The position numbers and the translations under genes were made by a program. Below are positions 18,714-30,269 of a stretch of 64,000 nt of DNA, piece by piece. The notes under the pieces are model-generated. The model ran no database searches, had not been told where the DNA came from, and saw nothing but the letters and a program-made list of their open reading frames with translations. How positions within the stretch are numbered: position 1 is the first letter of the stretch; each line of letters opens with the position of its first letter. Origin of the DNA: Micromonospora sp. WMMA1947 (lineage in GTDB: Bacteria > Actinomycetota > Actinomycetes > Mycobacteriales > Micromonosporaceae); assembly GCF_027497355.1 (NCBI RefSeq), contig NZ_CP114909.1, positions 2,666,001 to 2,730,000 on the forward strand, read 5' to 3'.

Positions 18714-20393
18714 GTGGGATACGTGGACGTGGCAGGAGTCGGGCACATCCTCCCGGACGGGCGTGAGCTGTTCAGCGACGTGTCGTTCCGGGTCGGCGAG
18801 GGTGCCAAGGTGGCGCTGGTCGGCCCGAACGGCGCCGGCAAGACCACGCTGCTGCGGATGGTCGCCGGTGACCTGCCGGTGAAGACCGGCGCGATCGCCC
18901 GCTCCGGTGGGCTGGGCGTGATGCGGCAGTTCATCGGCATGATCGGAGACGAGTCCACGCTCGCCGACCTCGCCCTGTCGCTGGCGCCGCCGGCGCTGCG
19001 CGACGCCGGGCGGCGGCTCGCCGAGACCGAGGCGGCCATGCGGGCGGCCGAGGTCCGCGGCAAGTACAGCTCCGCCGCCGCGAAGACCCAGCTCGCGTAC
19101 GCCGAGGCGCTCGCCGCCTGGGGCGAGACCGGCGGGTACGACGCGGAGGTCCTCTTCGACACCGTCGCCACCATCGTGCTCGACCTGCCGTGGGACAGCG
19201 CCCGGGAACGGCCGGTGCGCACGCTGTCGGGCGGCCAGCAGAAGCGTTTCGCGCTGGAACTGCTGCTGCGCGGCCCGGACGAGGTGCTGCTGCTCGACGA
19301 GCCGGACAACTTCCTCGACGTACCGGGCAAGCGCTGGCTGGAGGCGCGGCTGCGCGAGTCGGGCAAGTCCGTGCTGTACGTCTCGCACGACCGGGAACTG
19401 CTGGCGCAGACCGCCGACCGGGTCGTCGCGGTGGAGGGCGGCAGCGCCTGGGTGCACCCGGGCGGCTTCGCGAGCTGGCACGAAGCCCGGGTGGCCCGCC
19501 ACGCCCGCCTCGACGAGCTGCGCAAACGCTGGGACGAGGAGCACCAGAAGCTGCGTGAGCTGATGCTGATGTACAAGCAGAAGGCCGCGTACAACGACGG
19601 GATGGCCTCCCGCTATCAGGCCGCGCAGACCCGGTTGCGCAAGTTCGAGGAGGCCGGGCCGCCGCCCGTACCCCCGAAAGATCAGGACATCCGGATGCGC
19701 CTGACCGGCGGGCGGACCGGCAAGCGCGCGGTCATCGCCGAGCAGCTGGAGCTCGACGGCCTGACGTATCCGTTCGACCTGGAACTCTGGTACGGCGACC
19801 GGGTCGCGGTGCTCGGCGCGAACGGCACCGGCAAGTCGCACTTCCTGCGCCTGCTGGCCCGGGGCGGCACCGACCCGGAGCCGGGCAACACCCCCGTCGA
19901 CGGCGCCGGCGCGCTCGCACCTGTCGCCCACGGTGGCGTGGTCCGGCTCGGCGCACGCGTGCGACCCGGGCACTTCTCGCAGACCCACGACCGGCCGGAA
20001 CTGATGGCCAAGACACTCGTCGAGGTGCTGTGGCGCGGCGACGACCACCGCGCCGGCATGGACCGGCACGCGGCCATGGCGGCGCTGTCCCGGTACGAGC
20101 TGGCCGGTCAGGGCGACCAGCGGTTCGGCACGCTCTCCGGCGGGCAGCAGGCCCGGTTCCTGGTGCTGCTGCTGGAGCTGTCCGGGGCGACCCTGCTGCT
20201 GCTCGACGAGCCCACCGACAACCTCGACCTGGCCTCCGCCGAGGCGCTGGAAGCCGGGCTGACCGCGTTCGAGGGGACGGTGGTCGCTGTCACCCACGAC
20301 AGGTGGTTCACCCGTACCTTCGACCGGTTCGTGTTGTTCCGCGGCGACGGCGACGTGGTGGAGACGCCGGAGCCGGTCTGGGACGTCGGGTGA
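18714..20393 (+). CDS. ABC-F family ATPase
   Basis: 559 residues with two ABC domains and no membrane segment: Walker A GPNGAGKTT, signature LSGGQQKRF, Walker B LLLDEPDNFLD; then GANGTGKSH, LSGGQQARF, LLLDEPTDNLD. A charged linker (about residues 258-320, rich in Lys/Arg/Glu) lies between them, as in ABC-F factors that act on the ribosome E site (translation factors and antibiotic-resistance proteins). The stop overlaps the next gene by 4 bases, so both are translationally coupled. Confidence 0.9.
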   Translation: MGYVDVAGVGHILPDGRELFSDVSFRVGEGAKVALVGPNGAGKTTLLRMVAGDLPVKTGAIARSGGLGVMRQFIGMIGDESTLADLALSLAPPALRDAGRRLAETEAAMRAAEVRGKYSSAAAKTQLAYAEALAAWGETGGYDAEVLFDTVATIVLDLPWDSARERPVRTLSGGQQKRFALELLLRGPDEVLLLDEPDNFLDVPGKRWLEARLRESGKSVLYVSHDRELLAQTADRVVAVEGGSAWVHPGGFASWHEARVARHARLDELRKRWDEEHQKLRELMLMYKQKAAYNDGMASRYQAAQTRLRKFEEAGPPPVPPKDQDIRMRLTGGRTGKRAVIAEQLELDGLTYPFDLELWYGDRVAVLGANGTGKSHFLRLLARGGTDPEPGNTPVDGAGALAPVAHGGVVRLGARVRPGHFSQTHDRPELMAKTLVEVLWRGDDHRAGMDRHAAMAALSRYELAGQGDQRFGTLSGGQQARFLVLLLELSGATLLLLDEPTDNLDLASAEALEAGLTAFEGTVVAVTHDRWFTRTFDRFVLFRGDGDVVETPEPVWDVG

Positions 20394-21196
20394 TCGACCG
20401 GGACCTGGCCGACCGGCTGTGCGCGGTGGACGGCGTGGTCGCGGTGGCGCTCGGCGGCAGCCGCGCCCGCGGCGACCACCGGCCCGACTCCGACTGGGAC
20501 CTGGGCCTCTACTACCGGGGTACGCCGGACCTGGCCGGGCTGCGCGCGGTGGCCGCCTCGATCGCCGACGGGCCGGTGGACCTCACCGTCCCGGGCGGCT
20601 GGGGACCGTGGGTCGACGGGGGCGGCTGGCTGCGCGTCGGCGGGGTCGCGGTGGACTGGATCTACCGCGACCTGGACCGCGTGCACCGGGTCTGGGCGGA
20701 CTGCCGGGCCGGCCGCTACACGGTCGAGGTGCAGGCCGGGCACCCGCTCGGCTTCTACTCGCACGCGTACGCCGGGGAGGTGGCGCTCGGACGGGTGCTC
20801 GGCGACCCGACCGGCGAGCTGACCGCGCTGCGGGCCGAGACCGTCGACTACCCGCCCGCGCTCGGCGCCGCGCTGGTCGCGGCCGGCTGGGAGACCGGGC
20901 TGCTGCTCGACGGCGCCGCGAAGGGCACGGCCGGGGGCGACGCCGGCTATGTGGCCGGCTGCCTGTTCCGGGTGGTCGGGGTGCTGGTCCACGCGCTGCA
21001 CGGCCGGGCCGGACGGTGGCTTGTCAACGAGAAGGGCATGATCGCCTCCGCCGGGCGTCTGCCGGGTGCGCCGCCGCACTTCGCCGGGCGGGCGCAGGCA
21101 CTGCTGGGCGCGGTGGGGCGTACCCCGTCCGAGCTGGCGGCGACGATCGCCGCTGCCCGGACGCTGGCCGCCGAGGTGCTCCCGCTGCCCGGGTGA
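20390..21196 (+). CDS. Nucleotidyltransferase-domain protein
   Basis: 268 residues. ALGGSRARGDHRPDSDWDLG near residue 20 is the GS-x10-DxD metal-binding motif of DNA polymerase beta-type nucleotidyltransferases such as aminoglycoside nucleotidyltransferases and MNT proteins. The C-terminal part resembles the helical domain of such enzymes. The substrate is unknown. GTG at 20390 overlaps the ABC-F stop (GTGA). Confidence 0.8.
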   Translation: MIDRDLADRLCAVDGVVAVALGGSRARGDHRPDSDWDLGLYYRGTPDLAGLRAVAASIADGPVDLTVPGGWGPWVDGGGWLRVGGVAVDWIYRDLDRVHRVWADCRAGRYTVEVQAGHPLGFYSHAYAGEVALGRVLGDPTGELTALRAETVDYPPALGAALVAAGWETGLLLDGAAKGTAGGDAGYVAGCLFRVVGVLVHALHGRAGRWLVNEKGMIASAGRLPGAPPHFAGRAQALLGAVGRTPSELAATIAAARTLAAEVLPLPG

Positions 21197-21226
21197 CCCC
21201 CGGGCAGCGGGCATAGGGTGGATCTC

Positions 21227-22180
21227 GTGAGTGAGATGACCTATCGCCGGCTGGGCGACTCCGGGCTCGTGGTGTCCGTGGTCGGTATCGGCTGCAACAA
21301 CTTCGGCCGCAAACTCGACCTCGACGGCACCCGCGCGGTGGTGGACGCCGCGCTCGACGCCGGGATCAACTTCTTCGACACCGCCGACATCTACGGCGAG
21401 CCGCAGGGCGCCTCCGAGGAACTGCTCGGCCAGGCGCTCAAGGGCCGCCGCGACGACGTGGTGGTGGCCACCAAGTTCGGCATGGACATGCACGGCGCGA
21501 ACGGGCCCGACCACGGCGCCCGGGGCGCCCGCCGCTACATCGCCCGCGCCGTCGAGGCGTCGCTGCGCCGGCTCGGCACCGACCACATCGACCTGTACCA
21601 GATGCACGAGCCCGACCCGGGCACCCCGATCGACGAGACGCTCGCCGCGCTGGACGACCTGGTGACCGCCGGCAAGGTGCGCTACCTGGGCAACTCCAAC
21701 TTCGCCGGGTGGCAGATCGCCGACGCCGACTGGACCGCGTCGTCGCAGGGCCGTACCCGGTTCATCTCCGCGCAGAACCACTACTCGCTGGTGGAGCGCG
21801 GGGTGGAGGACGAGGTGATCCCGGCCTGCGAGCGGTTCGGCCTCGGCATGCTGCCGTTCTTCCCGCTCGCCAACGGGCTGCTCACCGGCAAGTACAAGCG
21901 CGGCGAGGCACCCCCGGAGGGCAGCCGCCTCGCCGGTGGCGGCCGGTACGCCGAGCGGCTGGCTGCCGCGCGCTGGGACGTCATCGAGGCGATCGAGGCG
22001 TACGCGGCAGAGCGCGGGATCAGCATGCTCCAGGTGGCCATCGGCGGCCTGGCGGCCCGTCCCGCCGTGACGTCCGTGATCGCCGGCGCGACCACTGCCG
22101 AGCAGGTGAAGGCGAACGCCGAAGCGGGGACGTGGCAGCCCAGCGACGAGGACCTGGACGCCTTGGACGCCATCCTCTGA
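21227..22180 (+). CDS. Aldo/keto reductase
   Basis: NADPH-dependent oxidoreductase of the AKR superfamily (TIM barrel), 317 residues. Catalytic tetrad is visible: FFDTADIYGE (Asp, Tyr), ATKFG (Lys) and DLYQMHEPD (His). The C-terminal segment SVIAGATTAEQV binds NADPH. GTG at 21227 was chosen as it follows AGGG and gives MSEMTYRRLGDSGL; ATG 21236 is an alternative. Substrate unknown. Confidence 0.9.
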   Translation: MSEMTYRRLGDSGLVVSVVGIGCNNFGRKLDLDGTRAVVDAALDAGINFFDTADIYGEPQGASEELLGQALKGRRDDVVVATKFGMDMHGANGPDHGARGARRYIARAVEASLRRLGTDHIDLYQMHEPDPGTPIDETLAALDDLVTAGKVRYLGNSNFAGWQIADADWTASSQGRTRFISAQNHYSLVERGVEDEVIPACERFGLGMLPFFPLANGLLTGKYKRGEAPPEGSRLAGGGRYAERLAAARWDVIEAIEAYAAERGISMLQVAIGGLAARPAVTSVIAGATTAEQVKANAEAGTWQPSDEDLDALDAIL

Positions 22181-22712
22181 CCGTCCCCGCCGGTGCCGAC
22201 GCGCCCGCCCGCGCGTCGGGTCCGCCCGTGTGCCCGAGCGTTGGGTCCGCTCGCGCTCGGGCCCCGCCCGTGCGTCCGGTCCGCGCGTTGGGTCCGCTCG
22301 CGCTCGGGTCCGTCCGCCCGTGCGTCCGGTCCGTGCGTTGGGCCCGCCCGCGCTTAGGTCCGCCCGTGTGCCCGCGCGTTGGGTCCGCCCGCGCTTAGGT
22401 CCGCCCGTGCGCTCGCGTTCGGTCCGCCCGCGCGTCGGATCCCGCCCGTGCATCCTGTCCGCGCGTTGGTCCGCTCGCGCTTGGGTCCCGCCCGTGCGTC
22501 CCGCCCGTGCGTCGGGCCTGCCCGTGCGTGGGGCCAGCTCGCTCGATCGGCCCGTCCGCGCGGCCCGTCCGCGCGTGGTGTCCGTCCGCGCCTTCGGTCC
22601 ACAGGTGTTCGGTCCGCCCGCCATCGCAGGTGCGCCCGCTCGTCGGCGTGCAACCGTCGGGGCTTGCTCCGCGCGGCGGGGTGCGCCCACCGGGCCCCGC
22701 CCGCGCGCGGAG
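22181..22712. repeat. Degenerate 39-50 bp tandem array, no gene
   Basis: GC-rich stretch without credible coding. A degenerate unit beginning GCGTTGGGTCCGC and containing CGCTCGGGTCCGCCCGTGCG recurs at about 22238, 22285, 22335, 22376, 22415 and 22463, so spacing varies from 39 to 50 bases. All frames through it give Arg/Pro/Ala-rich translations without known motifs. No CRISPR-like constant repeat with unique spacers. Confidence 0.7.
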
Positions 22713-22844
22713 GCACCCATGGCGTTCCACTCGCAGGCAGCGCTCACGATGGCTGGAACGGTATGGGTGTCAAAAGGGCCTTGAGACACCCATGGCGTTC
22801 CACTCGTCGCCAGATTCAGTCGCGAGTGGAACGCCATAGGTGTC
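22713..22844. repeat. Two copies of a palindromic element
   Basis: Second copy: a 22-bp inverted repeat (22785-22806 with 22823-22844), arm GACACCCATGGCGTTCCACT..., one mismatch, 16-base loop. First copy: the same arm at 22713-22733 with an imperfect partner at 22753-22771. The arm of the second copy is a direct repeat of the first. Looks like a small dispersed, REP- or MITE-like hairpin element; no transposase nearby. Confidence 0.7.
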
Positions 22845-22880
22845 TGCGGCGGCCTCCTGACGCCCGTGGTGTCTCGGGCG

Positions 22881-22952
22881 GCCCGGCTCGGCTCGGCTCG
22901 GCTCGGCTCGGCCCGGCTCGGCTCGGCTCGGCCCAGCCTGGCTCGGCTCGGC
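22881..22952. repeat. Pentanucleotide tandem repeat (GGCTC)n
   Basis: Nearly unbroken run of GGCTC with a few GGCCC, GGCCCA and GGCCTG interruptions, about 14 units. Simple sequence repeat of the kind that changes in length by slippage. Confidence 0.85.
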
Positions 22953-23023
22953 CAGGTCAGGCACCACGGGTCAGGCGCCGGGTGGCGGTGGCCGGGCCGG
23001 CGCGCGGCGGGGCGAGACTCGTA

Positions 23024-23086
23024 GCTGCGGGCTGCGGGCTGCGGGCTGCGGGCTGCGGGCTGCGGGCTGCGGGCTGCGGGCTGCGG
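23024..23086. repeat. Heptanucleotide tandem repeat (GCTGCGG)9
   Basis: Nine perfect copies of GCTGCGG, followed at 23128-23150 by about four copies of GGGCGC. Both lie just downstream of the DUF559 gene's stop on the opposite strand. Confidence 0.9.
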
Positions 23087-23125
23087 GCGCGGCGGGGGTG
23101 CGGACCAGAGGCGTGGCAGGGTGCG

Positions 23126-23156
<31 letters not shown>

Positions 23157-23171
23157 GCGGCGGGGTGCGGG

Positions 23172-24083
23172 TCAGTGGTTTGCTGCGGTGGCGCGACGTT
23201 CGGCCAGGGCCTGGCGTACCAGGGCGACTGTGGCGTCGGGACGGCGCAGCACGTCGTCGGCGGTGAACCGGAGCACGACCCACCCGGCCGCGCGGAGCGC
23301 GTTCAGTCGCGCCACGTCCCGCCGGAAGTGAGCCCGTTCCCGGTGGTGGTCGCCGTCGTACTCGACCGCGAGGCGGAGAGCCGGCCAGGCCAGGTCCACC
23401 CGGGCCACGAAGCGTCCGCCGGCGCGCACCTCGTGCTGGGCAGTGAGCGGGCCGAGACCGGCGTCGAGGAGGAGCAGCCGCAGTCGCGTCTCCATCGGAG
23501 ACTCGCTCAACGGCTCGGCCATCGCCAGTACCTCGCGCAGCAGCGGAGCGCCCGGCCAACCCGACCGGTCGGCGGCGTAGGCCCGCAGTGCGGGCAGCTT
23601 CACGACCCGGCGACGCAGCAGCGCGTCGACGGCGACCAGCGCCTCGGCGAGTGAGCCCTGCCGGCCCAGGTCGAACGCGGTACGTAGCGGGGTGGTGACC
23701 GGCAGCCCGCCGAAGAAGGTGCGGTCCCGCTCCGGCAGGGGCGACCGGACCACCCGCAACCGTGGGTGCGGTCGTAGTCGAGCAGCGGTCGGCAGCAGCA
23801 CGGTGACCGGCGCGTCGCGGGGGAGCACGTCCGCGCCGAACAACCAGGCGGCGCTGCTTCCTGCCAGCACGGCAACCGGCGGCAGGCGCAACGCCACCGC
23901 CTCGCACCACATCCGGTGGTCGTCGGCGCGGTGTCCGTCCCGATGCACGTACACGTCCGGGAGCAGGCGGATCCACGTCGGCCCGCGCAGCATCGTCCAG
24001 GTGAGCAGCCCTTCGGACACGGCGCGGCCGCCCCGGAACGGCAGGGTCGCCAGGCGGCGCGGGACACGGGCGGGAACGGACAT
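23172..24083 (-). CDS. DUF559 / AbiEi-like domain protein
   Basis: 303 residues if ATG at 24083 is used (GTG at 24113 adds ten). The N-terminal two thirds (GLLTWTMLRGPTWIRLLPDV and VAVLAGSSAAWLFGAD) resemble the AbiEi-type antitoxin/transcriptional-regulator fold. The C-terminal part (VEYDGDHHRERAHFRRDVAR, then ALRAAGWVVLRFTADDV) is the DUF559 restriction-endonuclease-like domain related to Vsr, with the D-x-H-motif expected for a nuclease. Widespread single gene in actinobacteria; no partner here. Its 3' end abuts the repeat region. Confidence 0.8.
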   Translation of the reverse strand: MSVPARVPRRLATLPFRGGRAVSEGLLTWTMLRGPTWIRLLPDVYVHRDGHRADDHRMWCEAVALRLPPVAVLAGSSAAWLFGADVLPRDAPVTVLLPTAARLRPHPRLRVVRSPLPERDRTFFGGLPVTTPLRTAFDLGRQGSLAEALVAVDALLRRRVVKLPALRAYAADRSGWPGAPLLREVLAMAEPLSESPMETRLRLLLLDAGLGPLTAQHEVRAGGRFVARVDLAWPALRLAVEYDGDHHRERAHFRRDVARLNALRAAGWVVLRFTADDVLRRPDATVALVRQALAERRATAANH

Positions 24084-24166
24084 CCCAGCAGCGTGTCGTG
24101 ACGAGACGGTCACCCACTGCCCCGATCCGCCGGACGGCTGGTTCCTGGGAAAAACCTCTCCCGGGC

Positions 24167-24195
24167 TTCCGTACGGGCGGGAGGCGTCGTACGGT
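24167..24195 (+). promoter_or_regulatory. Possible promoter of the thi operon
   Basis: TTCCGT (24167-24172), 17-base spacer, TACGGT (24190-24195), ending about a dozen bases before the riboswitch. The -35 is weak; position is the main support. Confidence 0.4.
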
Positions 24196-24206
24196 AGGCC
24201 GCAAGT

Positions 24207-24298
24207 GACCCACGGGAGCCCGGTGCGGACCGGGCTGAGAGGGGGGCTGGGAGCCCCCGACCGTCGAACCTGATCCGGGTAATGCCGGCGCAGGGAGG
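24207..24298 (+). ncRNA. TPP riboswitch (THI element)
   Basis: Complete THI-box: CACGGGAGCCCGG then CTGAGAGG in the first arm, a variable GGGGGCTGGGAGCCCCC helix, then GACCGTCGAACCTGATCCG, GGGTAATGCCGGCG and CAGGGAGG. The aptamer's 3' strand runs into GGAGGAG (24294-24300), the ribosome site of thiE 7 bases before its GTG. TPP binding should therefore mask the ribosome site and lower translation of the operon. Confidence 0.95.
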
Positions 24299-24307
24299 AG
24301 CGTTGCC

Positions 24308-24934
24308 GTGCTGTCCCTGGGACGACTGCATCTCATCACCGACACCCGGCCGGGGCGTGACCCGCTCGCCGTGCTGCGCGCCGCCCTGCCGGTAGCCGGC
24401 GCCGACCTCGTCGTGCAGGTGCGCGTGGAGGACGACGCGACCGACCGGGAGGCGTACGAGCTGGCCCGGCTGGTGGTCGACGCCTGCCGGGCGTATGGGG
24501 CGCGGTGCCTGGTCAACGACCGGTTGCACGTGGCGCTCGCGGTGGGCGCGGCCGGGGGCCATGTCGGCGCCGACGACCTGCCGGTGCCCGCCGCGCGCCG
24601 CGTGCTCGGCCCGGACGCCGTGCTCGGCGCGACGGCCCGCGAGCCGGTGACCGCCCGTGCCGCAGTGGACGCCGGGGCCACCTACCTGGGCGTGGGCCCG
24701 TGCCACGTCACCACCACCAAGTCCGGCCTGCCGGGACCGATCGGCCCCGAGGGGATACGCGCGGTCGCCGAGGCGGTGTCCGTGCCGGTGATCGCGATCG
24801 GCGGGGTGACCGCCGCGACCGTGCCGGCGTTGCGGGCGGCCGGTGCGTACGGGGTGGCGGTGGTCGGCGCGCTCAGCGCGGCCGTCGATCCGGCGCACGC
24901 CACCGCCGAGCTGATGCGGGCGCTGACGTGTTAA
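24308..24934 (+). CDS. thiE: Thiamine-phosphate synthase
   Basis: Joins HMP pyrophosphate and thiazole phosphate to give thiamine phosphate. 208 residues, TIM barrel. CLVNDRLHVALAVGAAGGHVG holds the Asn-Asp metal/pyrophosphate site, GPCHVTTTKSG the phosphate loop and VIAIGGVTAATVP the product phosphate site. The first loop reads QVRVEDDATDRE instead of the usual Q-x-R-x-K, so the normal lysine is missing. First gene behind the TPP riboswitch. Confidence 0.9.
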   Translation: MLSLGRLHLITDTRPGRDPLAVLRAALPVAGADLVVQVRVEDDATDREAYELARLVVDACRAYGARCLVNDRLHVALAVGAAGGHVGADDLPVPAARRVLGPDAVLGATAREPVTARAAVDAGATYLGVGPCHVTTTKSGLPGPIGPEGIRAVAEAVSVPVIAIGGVTAATVPALRAAGAYGVAVVGALSAAVDPAHATAELMRALTC

Positions 24935-24988
24935 CAAGGGACCCTTCCTCTACCGGAGGCGTTAACAGGGGGCCCTTCCTTACCGAGG
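24930..24988. repeat. Direct repeat pair GTTAAC...CCCTTCCT at thiE-thiO junction
   Basis: Unit 1 (24930-24959) and unit 2 (24961-24988) match apart from three substitutions/deletions: both read GTTAACA, then a short palindrome around GGGCCC/GGACCC, then CTTCCT, TACCG and AGG. They cover the thiE stop and the region where thiO starts. From memory, GTTAACAAGGG-type units recur in Micromonosporaceae genomes. Confidence 0.8.
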
Positions 24989-26048
24989 TGGCGGTGGTGG
25001 GGGGCGGGCCGATCGGGTGGGCGATCGCGTGGCGGTGCGCGCAGCGCGGACTGCGCGTGGTGGTGCACGACGACCGGCCCGGGTCGGGCGCCTCGTCGGT
25101 GGCCGCCGGGATGCTGTCGCCGGTCGCCGAGGCGTACTTCGGTGAGCACGAACTCACCGCGCTTCTCGTCGAGTCCGCCGCCCGCTGGCCCGGCTTCGCG
25201 GCTGAGCTGACCGAGGCGAGCGGCGTCGACATCGGCTACTCCACCGAGGGCACGCTCGTCGTCGGGCTCACCGCCGACGACCTGGCCGAGGCGAGGCGGC
25301 TGTGGTCGTACCAGCAGGGGTTGGGACTGCCGATCACGCCGTTGCGTCCCTCGGAGCTGCGCGGTCGCGAGCCGGCGCTGGCGCCGCGCGTGCGCGGCGG
25401 CGCTGTCGCGCCCGGTGACCACCAGGTCGATCCGCGGCGGCTGGTCGTCGCGTTGCGCACGGCCGCCGAACGCGCCGGTGTGGAGCTGCGTCCGGCCCGC
25501 GTCGGCGCGTTGTCCGAGGTGGACGCGCGGGTCACGGTGGTCGCGGCGGGCTGCGGCGCGGCGGCGCTGACCGGCCTGCCGGTCCGGCCGGTCAAGGGCC
25601 AGGTGCTGCGGCTGCGCGCACCCGGTGACGGTCCGCCGGGCTTCCGGCACGTGATCCGGGGGTACGCGGACAGCGAGTCGGTCTACCTGGTGCCCCGGGA
25701 CAGCGGTGAGGTCGTGGTCGGGGCGACGGTCGAGGAGCGCGCGGACACCGCTGTCACCGCCGGTGGCGTGCTGACGCTGCTGCGCGCCGCCGCGGAGCTG
25801 GTGCCGGAACTGGTCGAGTACGAGCTGGTGGAGGCCGTCGCGGGGCTGCGCCCCGGTACGCCGGACAACGCGCCGATCATCGGGCCGCTGCCGGGGCGGC
25901 CGGGCGTGGCCGCGGCGACCGGGCACCACCGGCACGGCATCGTGCTCACCCCGGTCACCGCCGACCTGGTCACCGAGCTGATCGTCACCGGCGAGCCGGA
26001 TTCCGCGCTCGCCCCCTTCACCCCGGATCGCTTCGGGAAGGAGCGCAC

Positions 26049-26058
<10 letters not shown>
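24988..26058 (+). CDS. thiO: Glycine oxidase ThiO
   Basis: FAD enzyme oxidising glycine to the imine used by ThiG for the thiazole ring. The Rossmann motif (VAVVGGGPIGWAIAWRCA) begins right at GTG 24988, giving 356 residues, close to the family size. GTG 24928 would overlap the thiE stop and add 20 residues encoded by the repeat pair, including a rare TTA second codon; start not certain. The C-terminal GLRPGTPDNAPIIGPL and GHHRHGIVLTP close the FAD site. Overlaps thiS by 10 bases. Confidence 0.9.
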
Positions 26059-30227
<4,169 letters not shown>

Positions 30228-30230
30228 GCT

Positions 30231-30265
30231 CGGTCGGGGCGGGCCGATCCGGTCCGCCCCGACCG
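30231..30265 (+). terminator. Terminator after thiC
   Basis: Perfect 12-bp stem CGGTCGGGGCGG/CCGCCCCGACCG with an 11-base loop, 3 bases after the thiC stop and 4 bases before the stop of the convergent gene. Can serve both directions. Confidence 0.85.
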
Positions 30266-30269
30266 TCCG

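Noticed and set aside
22181..22712. CRISPR array or repeat-protein gene in the 22.2-22.7 kb region
   Set aside because: Units vary in length (39-50 bases) and sequence, there are no constant repeats with unique spacers, and no frame shows a plausible protein or ribosome site.
20108..22837. 909-codon - strand frame opposite the ABC-F to aldo/keto reductase genes
   Set aside because: Shadow of three recognised genes that runs on into tandem repeats; no domain.
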